From positions 6,249,001-6,313,000 of the forward strand of contig JASXTE010000015.1 of NCBI GenBank assembly GCA_030280995.1: a stretch of 64,000 nt of DNA, written 5' to 3'. Source of the DNA: Hemileia vastatrix. Its lineage: Eukaryota > Basidiomycota > Pucciniomycetes > Pucciniales > Zaghouaniaceae. The number at the start of each line of letters is the position of its first letter. The first letter of the stretch is position 1. The translations under genes were made by a program, and so were the position numbers. Below, one piece after another: positions 1 through 10,844 of the stretch. Under the pieces are notes generated by a model. It did not search any database and was not told the origin of the DNA. It was given only the letters and a program-made list of their open reading frames with translations.

Positions 1-2549
1 ATCAAACAGTGTTTCATAGTGTCAAAGGCTCTTTGTCTTTCACTATTCCAGACAAAAGCAACATCCTTTCTAGTTAATTGGGTAAGGGGTAAAGCTATGA
101 CTTGGTAATTTTTAATATACTGTCTATAGTATCCACACATCCCCAAAAAACTTTGGAGCTCTCTCACTGTTGTAGGAGCCTTCACCTGTTGTATGGCTGC
201 CACTTTGTTCTGGTCAACACATATCTGTAAGCCTGAAATAACATGACCAAGAACTTTTAAAGAATGGAAACCAAATTTACATTTCTTCAAAGCAAGTGTC
301 ATATTTATTTCATCCATTTTCTGGAATACTTTACACAGGTGGTTAAGATGGTCCTCAAAATTTTTTGAGAATATAATGATATCATCAATATAAACCATCA
401 GCCATCCTTCAATTATCTCTTGATGGAATGTGTTATCCATTACTTTTTGGAAAACTGAAAGGGCATTTTTAGGGCCAAATGGCATCCTAATATACTTATA
501 AATACCCATATGAGTGGAAATCATCAGAAAGTTCTGAGAATTTTTCTCAACAGGTACCTGGTGATATCCTTTGTTACTATCCAAACAGCTGATATATTTA
601 GCACCCTGTAAAGTAGCATGTATAGAGCTAATTCTAGGTAAAGGGTAGATATCATCAATAGTATAAGTGTTTAGTGCTCTATAATCACCACATAACCTGG
701 CTTTATCTTTCTTATAAGAAATTAGGACAGGTGAGATAACACAATATTTAGGTGGTTCAACTACCTTTTCAATAATATTCATTTTTAAAAGGGTAGAGAT
801 ATTGTCTTCAATATCTTTTCTCTTTGTGGGAGAAGCAGGATAAGGCTTCTTCTTTAAACTAGGTGGTATATCAGTTAATGGGCAAGACAATGAAAGTTTC
901 ATTTCCTCTTTAACTAATCCCAGTTCATGTGACCCATGAGCAAAGGCCATAGGAAAAGACTTTATCAAGTTAATGATGGAATCTTTATCCTCACCAGAAA
1001 GTTGTTCTCTAAAAGAAGCATTGTCAATTTCAGACATAAGGGCATGCATTTCTTTTGTAGATCTTCCTTTATATTGAACCACAGAATTACATGTGTTCAA
1101 TTCTGGTTTTAATAATATTTTAGGGGAGGAAATCTTAAATTTTCTCTTCCCATTCATCCCCATTGTGAAACATTGGTTTGAAGCATCCAATTTTATGCCA
1201 TTCTTGGTTAAAATATCATTCCCTACAATAAACCAATTGCTCAAGTTATCATTTTTCATGACAACAAAATCACAGATAGCTCTTACAAAACCATGGTTAT
1301 ATTTAAAAAAAACTGTGGCTTTGTATTTACCAATGGGGGACAAAACAGAGCCATACCCTCTCCAATTTTCAGAAATGATAGGCATCAGTTTAGATTTATA
1401 GTCTTGATCTACTGAAGCAAGTGCTCTTTCAGATACTACACTTCCTCCAGCTTCAGAATCCAGAACAACTTCAATGCTGGTTCCATTAATCAAGACTGGT
1501 GCCTTAAGAGGGGCAATAACAATTGAGTTATCCTCATTGTTCTTTATGATCTCAGGATCTTCAACTGTAGATAAAGCATTATTATCAATATCAATAGTAT
1601 TTAAATAATGAATATCCTCTTCCAGAATCAAGATTTCTTGTTGAGATTCATATGAAATATTGCTGGCACAATCACTTGATGTATCATCCAGTGCTACTGT
1701 GTCATCAGCATGCTCCTCTGTTTGTTCTACAAGATTTATCTTCTTGTCACATACATGGCCTTTCTGCCAAGGCTTCTTGCACTTGAAGCAAGTGTTTGTT
1801 GCATACTTCTTTGGTGAAACAGGGGCAGAAGGTTTACCAACCTTTTCCAGAGGTTTCTGTTGGTAAGTGGAGGGTTTCTCAAATGGGGTCCTAGGAATGA
1901 ATCTTCTGGCATCATACTTATTGTTTAGAAGAATCTCATTGCAAGTATTAATGAAAGAAGAGGGTTCTTTGGAGAACTTAGTCCTAGCCACTATCAAGTC
2001 TCTCAGAGACATTGGTAATTTATAGAGGATCCTGTCCTTCCATAAATCAAACTCCATATTTGGGTCCATTGCCCTTAAGATTTTTACAAGTTTCATTAAA
2101 AACTCAATAGGTTTATCAGTAGAAGAGCTATATCTAGTTTCCTCATACTGCCTTTGTTGAGCCATTCTGATCTTGGAGCCACCAAATTGTGATTTAATTA
2201 ATTTCTTCCAATCCTTTCATGAGTAGTCATTCCCATCCAGGAGAGCAGATTCATACCACATCAGGGCAACATTAGTGAACAAAGAAATTAACTTGGACAC
2301 AATTTTCTCATCTGGGAGTTTGTAAGAATTTTTTAAGTTACCAATTCTGCAAATAAATTGTTGCCAATCAGAGGAAGAATCACCATCAAATGTTGGGTAC
2401 TGGTCAAGTTTTGGCCAATTCTTTTGATTTGAAGGAGTCTCCTTAGTACTAGCTTGTTTCTGAGTAAGAATCAGCTGTAATTTCTCTACTTAGGCTGAAA
2501 TCTCATTTTTTAATCCTTCTGTTGCAGATCCTGGTGCATCATCAGTCTT
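1..2549 (-). pseudogene. Capsid-NC-protease-RT polyprotein, family A, partial
   Basis: This continues in the same frame as gag. Nonsense codons sit at 2492-2490 (TAA) and 2219-2217 (TGA, where family B has Trp in DYSWAEWK); below 2217 the frame looks open to the window edge. Order: capsid (about 2400-1950); CCHC knuckle CFKCKKPWQKGHVC near 1790-1750; aspartic protease near 1460 with LDSEAGGSVVS, where the usual D-S/T-G reads D-S-E; reverse transcriptase about 1000-250 with the YIDD catalytic motif at 392-381; and the start of the RNase H connection (WNSERQRAFD) near 50. The long open RT suggests fairly recent activity; the protease change and two stops suggest this copy is inactive. Confidence 0.85.
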
Positions 2550-3974
2550 TTATGGAAACTCAGTGTTATCAACAGGTATTTCTGGAGCTATTTTTACTTT
2601 AGATGAACTAGCCACAGGTACTATTTGAGCATCCTGCACTATATGTTCCTTCACAGAAATGTCAGAATATTTTTGGTCATATAACAATGAGTTCAATTTT
2701 TCTTCAATGGTTGTTAGTCTTGTTTTCATTCTTGGAAGACTAGATAAACTCTCATTGATAGTTGAAAAAGATAACTGATTTTTATTTTGAAAAGATGTCA
2801 AATGGTCATTCAATCTTTTCAGATTTATCTTATCTATCTCCACCTCCTGGCAACAGGCAGATACAGTATCTTTTAGTTTAGACAAATCATTTTTTATATT
2901 TTGCCATAAAGCAACTTTCTTTTCATGGGTTGCTTTGTAATGAGACAATTCATCAGAGACTCTCTGTGATTCACTTCTTAATGCTTGATAACCCTGATCA
3001 GATAACAAACTATTATATCTCTGAGTCAATTGCATATTGTTGATTATATGATTTTGCTTGGCAATAATATCTCTCAAGTACTCATCATTAATTCTTGCTA
3101 CATCTGGAGTGTTTCTCAATAAGGAAACTGAGTAACTTTCCAGACTCTCATAGAACTCAGGGTCAAGAGTTTCATCAATTACAGCCATTTCAGGGTTTAT
3201 CATTGAGGTAGCAATTAAAAGTAATGGATTAGATACATGAGATATCTGTATACTGCTCCCAGCCTCTACTGGTCTCAAGGTGTCTTCTTCCCTCTCAGAT
3301 TTACCAGAAAGAACAGAATCAGCCACAAGAAAAGGCACTTGAGATTCAATAAAGGGACGCACCAGGGTTTGCTGGGTATCACCATATTGGGCTTTCTTCT
3401 TCTTTTGCCTCCTTGATAAGGGTGGGGAGGAGTGGGGTTGACCTGGGGGAACCTTGATGGACCTGCCTGAGGTAACTGATGCTGATTTTGAGACAGGTAG
3501 TCCCACTGAGTGTTTAGCCATTCCCAATGCCCCTTGGACACTTCCACCTTCTCTTGGGACTGGGGAGCCAATTGTTGTTGATCCCTGGGAGGAAGAGGTT
3601 TCTTCTTCTCTTGGAGAAAAGTATCTGTTCTTCTCACCTTTTCTTCCAAAGCATCTACCCTTACCTTTAGTCTCAAGCTTTCTGTCCTTAACTCCTTTAT
3701 GTGAGTAGACAGATTCTTTACCTGCTGAGACAATGGCATCTTTTTTATCCTGAAGCCTTTTGGAAGCTCTTCTGGTGGGTTTATCATAGGCTTCTGATCC
3801 TGAGTTGTGTCCACTAGGATTTCTACTTCTTCCATCTCTACATCCTGTTTGGGGAAAGGATTTATTAGTTTGAGAAACTCTTCTTGTTAAAGGAGAACTT
3901 ACAGAAGTAGGCTCATCATAATCAATTAAGTCTAGTTCTTCTTCGTGTGCAGCAGAACCACTTTGGTCAGTCAT
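2550..3974 (-). CDS. Gag N-terminal and coiled-coil region, family A
   Basis: Open frame of 474 codons beginning MTDQSG. It is the first part of the gag-pol polyprotein, which forms the cytoplasmic particle in which reverse transcription occurs. Residues 1-240 are low-complexity, basic and Ser/Gly/Lys rich; residues about 255-450 form a helical, coiled-coil-like segment that aligns in character with the B4 gag. It ends at TAA 2552-2550, but the same frame continues into capsid and pol, so this stop is probably a decay mutation or a read-through site. The N-terminal third is overlapped in the +1 frame by a second open frame (3835-3275). Confidence 0.75.
   Translation of the reverse strand: MTDQSGSAAHEEELDLIDYDEPTSVSSPLTRRVSQTNKSFPQTGCRDGRSRNPSGHNSGSEAYDKPTRRASKRLQDKKDAIVSAGKESVYSHKGVKDRKLETKGKGRCFGRKGEKNRYFSPREEETSSSQGSTTIGSPVPREGGSVQGALGMAKHSVGLPVSKSASVTSGRSIKVPPGQPHSSPPLSRRQKKKKAQYGDTQQTLVRPFIESQVPFLVADSVLSGKSEREEDTLRPVEAGSSIQISHVSNPLLLIATSMINPEMAVIDETLDPEFYESLESYSVSLLRNTPDVARINDEYLRDIIAKQNHIINNMQLTQRYNSLLSDQGYQALRSESQRVSDELSHYKATHEKKVALWQNIKNDLSKLKDTVSACCQEVEIDKINLKRLNDHLTSFQNKNQLSFSTINESLSSLPRMKTRLTTIEEKLNSLLYDQKYSDISVKEHIVQDAQIVPVASSSKVKIAPEIPVDNTEFP
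3275..3835 (-). CDS. Open frame overprinted on gag, family A version (186 aa)
   Basis: It lies entirely inside gag, in the +1 frame relative to gag, with ATG at 3835-3833 preceded by GAG and followed by G. The first half is predicted helical with heptad-like Leu/Val spacing. The second half carries W-x-W, Q-W, and then a HPY-x-G-G-K-R-R-R and a K-P-W pattern. The overprinted frames of B2, B3 and B4 show the same order: W-x-W, QQW, HPY-x-GKxR, PW. In family B the frame stops directly after PW; here it runs about 30 residues further. No function is recognised. The inference that it is translated rests on cross-family conservation of this frame, which is stronger than that of the gag frame over the same bases. 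Confidence 0.5.
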   Translation of the reverse strand: MEEVEILVDTTQDQKPMINPPEELPKGFRIKKMPLSQQVKNLSTHIKELRTESLRLKVRVDALEEKVRRTDTFLQEKKKPLPPRDQQQLAPQSQEKVEVSKGHWEWLNTQWDYLSQNQHQLPQAGPSRFPQVNPTPPHPYQGGKRRRKPNMVIPSKPWCVPLLNLKCLFLWLILFFLVNLRGKKTP

Positions 3975-4077
3975 TTTAAGATTTTACTGAAATGAAGAAA
4001 AGAGACAATAAGATTAATTAGTCTTTATTTTTGATTTTTATCAAAAAAATAAAATAAAAAAAATAAAAAAAATCATT

Positions 4078-4600
4078 TTTCAGGATAAAAATCAACTTAA
4101 ATAAAATTAATTTATTAATAAAAAAATTTAAAACCAGGATTATATTATAATCAACTGTAGAAATAAATTAGAACTTTTATTAATAATTTATAATTAATTA
4201 TTTTCAGGATTTAAATCAACAAATTTATTACCAGGACTTATTGTCAACTGAAGTAATCAAATATAAAACTTTATAAATTTAACAAAATTTTATTAAACTG
4301 ATAACTTAACTACCAGGACTTAATGTCAACTGAAGTAATTAAATATAAATTTTTATTTTAAAATTTTATTAAGCTTGATCACTTAATTACCAGGACTTAA
4401 TGACAACTGAAATAATTAAATATGAGTTTTATTAATTAAAATATTTAGTGAATTACCAGGACTCATAGTCAACAGAAGTAATTAAATATTAATTATATAT
4501 TAATTAAATATATTATTGTCAGGACAATTTGTCAACTGGAACAATTAAATTAATCAGGACAAATGTTAACTGAAAAATTATAATAATTAATATTAAAATA
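4078..4600 (-). repeat. Tandem repeat in the family A leader (about 60-bp unit, 8-9 copies)
   Basis: On the plus strand the core ACCAGGACTTAATGTCAACT recurs every 50-70 bases with AT-rich spacers (for example near 4231, 4311, 4391, 4456, 4520 and 4556). Outer copies are more degenerate. It lies between the LTR and gag, so it would be in the 5' untranslated leader of the genomic RNA. Confidence 0.7.
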
Positions 4601-4819
4601 TAATTATTTTGTTACCTCTGGGACTAAGAACACTTATTGCTCTATTATGGTCTACCAGGAAAAATAAAAAAAATATATAATAATAAAAATAAAGTCCAAT
4701 TACCAGACACCTCTCCCTGAAAAAATGAGCAAATTAATGCCACTTAGAGAGTGCTGAGTAAAAAGAAATACGTAGAAAATGAAGAGTGAAGAGTTTCCCA
4801 CAAATAGTAATAACAATGA

Positions 4820-4900
4820 TTACCACGATATATACCACGTTTAGTCAGTATATGAACTTAATTTTTGGAGAGCAGGTTCGATTCCCGTTCGCAGCAAAAA
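4820..4900 (+). other. tRNA-like relic with A-box- and B-box-like blocks
   Basis: GGTTCGATTCC at 4875-4885 matches the RNA polymerase III B box (tRNA T-arm) and is flanked by a nearly paired 5-bp stem. TTTAGTCAGTATATG about 35 bases upstream resembles a tRNA D-arm/A box. No matching acceptor stem is seen, so it is not a functional tRNA. It lies in the family A leader, antisense to the element. Confidence 0.25.
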
Positions 4901-5018
4901 ATTTTGTCACGTGACGTATGATGTTTGTCGTTTTCTCGCCCTCTCGTCCTTTACAGGTACTTGCACACCGATGGTCCCCTCGATTATGCCACAAATATTG
5001 TTGTGTCGTTGATAATTC

Positions 5019-5032
5019 GGAAAGCCCTCAAT
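5019..5032 (-). other. Primer-binding-site-like sequence, family A
   Basis: Directly after the LTR end TTGACA the minus strand reads ATTGAGGGCTTTCC. Family B has ATTGGGGGTCTTTCC in the same place. The conserved position fits a primer-binding site. The priming tRNA was not identified. Confidence 0.45.
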
Positions 5033-5829
5033 TGTCAATGTATTCTTTTGGTCTAGAAGATTTGGTAAGAAGTTTCTACGAGGATTTTAAGGATTAAAAT
5101 GAACTCTCAAAAATTTTTACATATTTCTTAATCTAAGTGATTTGTTACTCAAATATAAGAGGTAGGTTTTAAATATTGATATAATTTATTGATTAGAATT
5201 ATGCTCTTGTAACTACTAATGTAATAAAATATAAAAATAAGTAATTTGTTGTAAATAGTAATAATAAAGTAAGGTGATAAAAGAATGGTTTGAAAAGCAC
5301 AAAATTAGAGGCCTTTTATAGGCAAAATATGAGAAAATAAAATGTAAGGAATTTACACCGTCTACTGTGAGTGTGAGAGAAAAGAATGACAAGAAAAAGG
5401 AGTACATAAATGACATAAGAAAGTAATAAATTAGTATTTCAACAAGGGCATCAGATTTATTAGCAACAAAGTTTGAATTCCTTGGACTGTCACAATTATT
5501 ACACAATAAATAATCAATTACATTACTTTGACGGAATTAAAAATCTCTCACTGAGGTAATATAATTGTTTTAAAGTTTTTATATTATAAATTTATTATTA
5601 ATTTTACTCCCTTTGACATATACTTTTGAGCACGGTGTTAGGAAGTAAAATTGTAAGGGACATTTTATTTATATTTTTTATTTATACTACTTATTGTACT
5701 TAACTCTATTTAATTGTAAGTTCTGCTTAAGTAAATAAATAAATAATTATTATTAGGAAGAAAGGCGTGGCTTTAATTCAGTAAAATAATTAATTATTTT
5801 ACCGGGTAAGTCTAGTAGCCTGGCTGACA
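5033..5829 (-). repeat. 5' LTR, family A
   Basis: About 797 bp, beginning TGTCAGCCAGG at 5829 and ending TTGACA at 5033 on the minus strand. The start is preceded by a purine run like a polypurine tract (GAGTGAGGAAG), and the end is followed by the primer-site-like sequence. A diverged copy of the same LTR at 56079-56864 confirms the unit and its ends. Confidence 0.75.
5313..5321 (-). promoter_or_regulatory. TATA-box-like site in the family A LTR
   Basis: The minus strand reads GCCTATAAAAGGCC. The solo LTR has GCCTATATAAGACC at the matching place near 56370, so this is the likely core promoter for element transcription. Confidence 0.4.
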
Positions 5830-6015
5830 CTTCCTCACTCTAAAAAAAAACAATAAAAAAAATGCTACGATTTTTTCTTTTTATACTTTTTTAGTAGAGT
5901 AGGAAGATTAGATATCTCCAATAAATAAATAATTATTATTAGGAAGAAAGGCGTGGCTTTAACTCAGTAAAATAATTAATTATTTTACCGGGTAAGTCAA
6001 GTAGCCTGGCTGACA
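5830..6015 (-). repeat. Second copy of the LTR A start plus polypurine-tract segment
   Basis: 6015-5920 repeats almost exactly the first 95 bases of the LTR (5829-5731). It is followed by about 90 unrelated bases ending in GAGTGAGGAAG, directly before the full LTR. The segment therefore looks like LTR start, then 3' internal end with polypurine tract, then complete LTR. A recombination or aberrant reverse-transcription product is one explanation. Confidence 0.6.
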
Positions 6016-6440
6016 GGATCCTTCAATTTAACATTACCATTTAAATTGAAATGTAGTGAAGAAATAAGGACTTCATCACCCTCTATGAAAATTTTTTCTT
6101 TATGGGCTTTATCCCATCTTTTCTTCTCATACTCAAACACCTTATTTATACATTCTTGAGCATGTTTTCTGCATAATTTTTGCATCTGAAGAGAATATTT
6201 AGTAGCTGGATGGATATCCAATCTAGGTAATTTATTAAGAGTTTTAGCAGGGGTATTAGCTACAAAACCCAACCATAACTCTAATGGCTTTTTTCCAATG
6301 ACAGAATGTACTGTACTATTGTGTGCAAATTCTAAACCTGAGATAAGGGTTACCAAATAATGTGTGAAATTTTCAATGTCTTTAAATTTAAGACCAAAAG
6401 CACAATATATTCTTATCATATCTTCCAAAGCTTGTATCAT
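6016..6440 (-). pseudogene. Integrase C-terminal region, B1, cut by family A
   Basis: It encodes the end of the integrase core (YCAFGLKFKD, then the AHNSTVHSVIGKKP region) and the basic linker KKRWDKAHKE. The reading frame runs through LKDP and then into the family A LTR, adding five foreign residues before a stop at 5997. In B3 the same place reads LKDPFIGPFVV, which pinpoints the insertion. Confidence 0.8.
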
Positions 6441-7333
6441 TCATTATGCTAGCCCATCAGTGTGTGGATGGTGTGATGTAGAAAGTTAAAATTGACACCC
6501 TGAAACATCCATATGTGATGTCCAGAACACTGAAGTAAATTAAGGATCTCTGTCAGAAACTATTGCTTTGGGAAACCTGCTATATTTAACATTTGTGTCC
6601 ACCATAAAAAAGCTAAGTCCTTTGCAGAAACCTCTTTGTGGGTAGGAATACATTTACACATCTTTTTAAATCTATCTACAATTAACCAGCAGGAGTTAAA
6701 ACTCTTATGACCTGCTATGGGAAAGCCTGTTACAAAGTCCTTGTTAAATATTTCTCATGGAGCTTTTGGTCGCTCAATTTTTTGTATAAAACCAGTTCTT
6801 TTGCCTGTTAATCTTTTAGATTTTTGAAAAGAATCACATGTATCAACATATTTTTGAACATTAATCCACCAAGCTGGGTTTTTTACTCTGGTTAATGTTT
6901 TATGGTAGTCAAAATGACCTGCTTATATATCATCATGACATATACATAACATTAACTCCTTCATTGAAGGGGAAATTACAATTACATTACTTAAGTTTTT
7001 CTTGTAATATATAAAATCATCCTCAATTGAAAATTTTCCTTTTTCTAATGCCTCTTTATACTTATTTGGTAATGTTTTTATTAAAACATTCATTAAAGAA
7101 TTAGATGGATCATTCAATATTGTAGTGAGTTTACTCAAGTCAGGATCTGAAACATACATATCAAGAATTGATTGAATAAATTCATCCTCAAGATCTACAA
7201 TATAAATTCCATAAATGTTAATAATCTCTGTTTCAGTTACATAAGCAGGATTATCATCATTATTAAGCAGAGGGACTCTAGATAACAAATCTACATTGAA
7301 GTATAAGGCTGCTGCTCTATGTGTAATAGTCAT
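6441..7333 (-). pseudogene. Integrase zinc-binding and core region, B1
   Basis: 7333-6923 covers the RNase H end (ITHRAAALYFNVDLLSRVP), the linker and the start of the HHCC zinc domain. The core that follows has in-frame stops, for example TGA for Trp in the APWE block near 6757. The first catalytic Asp is still readable as KDFVTG near 6740. Inactive. Confidence 0.75.
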
Positions 7334-8415
7334 CCATCCTCTGAATTCTTGTACAGCTAATTTCCATCTAAAAATGTGTCTATTAGAGTTTTAATGTTTA
7401 AGAGTGACTTAACTGCACTAAAGTCAGTTATTAACGCAAATTTTTAGTCTTCAAGGTAATAATGTAGTTCTCAAGAGCCCTCACTACTGCCAAACATTCA
7501 AGTTGAGTAGCACCATATTTCACTTTACTACCCTTAGAGTACGTGAAATATAACAAATTACTACTTCTGACTTTTTTTCTTCAATAAGTTGTTTTTGATG
7601 CAAAGCAGCACCCAGACCAAAAAAACTTGCATTTGTATATAATACAAAAGGTAATTAAAAGCTGGTAATCCCAAGATAGGAGATTTCATCAAACATTCTT
7701 TTAAGTTATCAAAAGCTTTTTGTCTTTCATTATTCCAAATGAAAGCTTCTGATTTGTTTATCAGAGTGGTCAATGGTGCAGCAATTAACTGGTAGTTTTT
7801 TATATATTGTCTATAATAACCACACATACCAAGAAAAGATTCTAAATCTTTTACATTTTGAGGAATGCCAATATTCTTTATTTCAGCCACCTTATTTTGT
7901 TCTACACATATTTGTAAGCCAGATACAATATGACCAGGCACTTTTAAAGATTCAAACCCAAATTTACATTTTTTCAATGCAAGTGTCATTTTTATTTCAT
8001 TAATTTTCTGAAATACCTTCTTTAAATGGATTAAGTGTTCATCATATGTCTTAGAGAACACTATGATGTCATCAATGTATACCATCAACCATCCTTCAAT
8101 CATTTTATTATGAAATGCTATATCCATTAACTTCTGAAATACTAATGGAGCATTTTTTGGTCCAAATGGCATCCTAACATATTTATAAATTCCCATTTGT
8201 GATGTTATCAACAAAAAGTTCTGTGAATTCTTTTCAACAGGAATTTGATGGTACCCTTTATTTCCATCTAAGTAACTTATATACTTAGCCCCTTTAAGGG
8301 TAGCATGTATAGAGGCAATCCTTGGCAAAGGATAAATATCATATACTGTAAATGTATTTAATGCTCTATAATCACCGCACAGTCTTACGTTATCTTGTTC
8401 ATAAGAAACTAGCAC
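7334..8415 (-). pseudogene. Reverse transcriptase and RNase H, B1
   Basis: 8415-7561 is an uninterrupted RT stretch of 284 codons: CGDYRALNTF, then LDGNKGYHQIP, RMPFGPKNAP, the YIDD catalytic motif near 8080, and FLGMCGYYRQYIKNY of the connection. Frame is lost in RNase H, where the TDAS-like metal-binding region is no longer in register and stops follow (7334-7560). Confidence 0.8.
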
Positions 8416-9160
8416 TGGTGATATTACACAATATTATGGTGTAGTTTCAACATTTTCAAGAATGTTCATTTTTAATAACATTTTAATATTATCATCTATG
8501 TCTTTCCTCTTCATTGGTGAAGCAGGGTATTGTTTTTTTTAAGACTAGCAGGAATATTATCCATATCACAGGTTAAACTAATCTTCATTTTATGATTTTT
8601 GAAAAGGCCAAGTTCATTTGTACCATGTGCAAAAGCCATTGAAAATGCTTTAATTAAGTCCAAAATATTCTTTTTCTCAGCTTCACTTATCTGAGTGCCA
8701 AATGATGCTTTTGAAATTTATGTTTCAAGAAGTTCCATACCATTGGATTCTCTTCCTTTGCATGGAATATTTGTTACTGACTTACTGTGTAAGACTGTGT
8801 TAAAAGAATTTTTTTTAAATTTACTTTTACCATTCATGCCAAATGTAAAATTGTTATTAGCAGGGTCTAATTTCGCACCAAAATGAGTCATAATATCATT
8901 TCCAATGATAAAACAGTTACTACAGTTAGTATTATCCATTACTAAACAGTCACAAGTTACTCTTACATTACCATGTGGATGTTTAAAGAAAACAGCAGCT
9001 TTGTATCTACAAATGGGATGTAGTACTGATCCAAAACCTCTTCAATTTTTACTTTGAAGGGGTTCAAGCTTAGACTTATATTCACTAGAAATTTTTTGTT
9101 AGCTTTAGACCTGGTATTATAAGCAGGATTTTCACTTAAATTTTCCTGGGGAGCACTCAT
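8416..9160 (-). pseudogene. Gag start fused to late protease, B1 deletion junction
   Basis: The first 20 or so codons, from MSAPQ, match the family B gag start. At about 9095-9086 the sequence jumps to the part of protease after the active site (the FGSVLHPIGKYKAA block), in another frame. The next open piece, 8939-8718, is the protease-RT linker (FIIGNDIMTHFG). Capsid, knuckle, overprinted frame and catalytic Asp are absent. Confidence 0.8.
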
Positions 9161-9670
9161 ATTGATAAAAATAAAAATATTTCACGTCTACAGAAAAGAA
9201 AATCTATTGGAATTAGTAGATTAAAAGTATAAGCAATTTTATTACTAATAAAAAGCACTGGAGCTTACCCTGAATTAAAATCTTTAACTATTTAAATAAA
9301 ATGTAATGAAAATTTGAAGAAATCTGTTAAAAATAAAAATAGAAGTTTAACTAGACCTTTATAAGGGTGAATTTATAGGTTACCAATCTTCAACCAAATA
9401 CCAATTTAGTTGGATGTTATATTGATGACCAAATACCAAGTGAAATTGGGTTTATATTGGGTACAGTTACTACTGTAAATACCAAATTTTTATTATAAAA
9501 AAATTAGTACAATTATTATAAGGGTTTTTATCTGCAATCTCTGAGCTATGATGACTTACATATATGCAGAAGACCAAATTATTTGGTTAGTTTGAGCTAT
9601 ACTAGAGTAAAAATCACGTCCAAAGTCTTATACTAAATAATTAGGAAAAAACTATGGAAAGACCCCCAAT
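9161..9670 (-). other. 5' leader of B1
   Basis: Non-coding stretch between LTR and gag, alignable with the leaders of B2, B3 and B4. The primer-site-like ATTGGGGGTC lies right next to the LTR end (9670-9660). Confidence 0.6.
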
Positions 9671-10844
9671 TGTCAGTGTATCTAGTCTATAAGTATGATT
9701 TAATAGTATTTATTGATGGTCCTACTACTTATCAATATATTATTTAGTGATTAAACCTCAGGGGAAGACTAATATAATAGTTATACTCAAATAAAACTCA
9801 CAATACTTGGCTTTAAATGCGTGCTAGTGGTGGAAAATAGATGAATAGAATATAGTTATAGCTTATATAAAGATAATATATATTTATAAAGGCTTTATAA
9901 TATATTTCTGAATAATAATAATTGTGTTATAATTTTTATTTGATTTTCAGTAAGTAAGTGATGTCTAATAACCGTCAAAATCCTCCCATATTTATACCAA
10001 AATCTACTGGAGTGCACAGACCTTCAATCCAGATGATGCCACTGCTATACCCGGCAATTAAAGCACTGTGAGGGCCCATCACCTTCCCATGTCGTTCAAT
10101 TCAAACAGATTCAACACCCAGACTTCCAGTAAGGACCCTTCATCCCAATTAATGATACCACAAACCCATACCATAACTAGAATAGACTGATAAAAGCAGA
10201 TACAATAAAGAAACAGGTAAAATAACTCATCCAAAGAAGATATAATGAAACCCAAAGAATTTAAAAAAACAAATGAAATTTCCAAGTCCCCAATAACATC
10301 CCCAAGAATCCATATTAACCCAGCAATGACCTCCCAACCCATAAATCCATGAATATCCATCCAAGGAGGCAGATTAAGTTGTCCAAACTAAGTGTATGCG
10401 CCTGAAATAGATGTATATGCTTCTGTAGGCATTGTGAGTCCACTGGATACGTCCATATGACCTAAGATAAGCAGAAAAACAAAGTTTATATGCTATTAAG
10501 AGGCTAAAACCCACTTATATACCTAAATATACATAATATACTGCATATTTCACTGAATATGAGATTTATGTATACATATAAGCTTATGTATATCAATAAT
10601 TACTTAATATAACTTAAGATAAGTATATTATGACTCCATTAACACCTTAATAAGTGTTATTAGTCTATGGATAAGCTAATTAAACTACTATAATTTATAT
10701 AATAGTGTAATAATTATATATATATGTAAATTAATCATATATATTATTATTTTAACCTTATTTTTAAGATATAAGCTTAATGTAGTTAAGGTTATCATAT
10801 TTTTACTAAAAAAATACTCATTCCTAGGGATATCTAGGCTTAAA
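9671..10844 (-). repeat. 5' LTR of B1
   Basis: 1174 bp, ending ACTGACA at 9671. The expected TGTCAGCC start reads TTTAAGCC. The same TT start and the same outer flank recur at 25226-25291, marking a shared history. It holds the conserved TATATAAG block near 10520 and, like the other B LTRs, a long stop-free stretch (10360-10079). Confidence 0.8.

Larger units (their letters stand above)
1..6015 (-). mobile_element. Ty3/gypsy retrotransposon, family A, 3' part off the left edge
   Basis: Reading on the minus strand from 6015 downward: LTR sequence (6015-5033), a primer-binding-site-like stretch, a long AT-rich leader with tandem repeats, gag (from 3974), then capsid, CCHC knuckle, protease and reverse transcriptase up to the window edge. 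The order gag-PR-RT is that of Ty3/gypsy elements. RNase H, integrase and the 3' LTR would lie to the left of base 1. The right boundary is sharp: the LTR start TGTCAGCC abuts the GGATCC of a family B integrase (6016), so this element is nested in B1. Family A proteins clearly resemble family B but differ throughout, so it is a sister family and not a copy. Confidence 0.85.
6016..10844 (-). mobile_element. Family B retrotransposon B1, internally deleted and interrupted
   Basis: Minus-strand copy with a 5' LTR (10844-9671), leader, a short gag start fused to late protease, RT, RNase H and integrase. It ends at 6016, where family A is inserted in the integrase C-terminal region; the rest of B1 should lie beyond the left window edge. 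Against B4, about 2.35 kb from early gag to mid-protease is missing. Confidence 0.85.

Noticed and set aside
3454..3708. Plus-strand open frame opposite family A gag
   Set aside because: Antisense shadow of two overlapping minus-strand frames, with no conserved counterpart opposite B gag.
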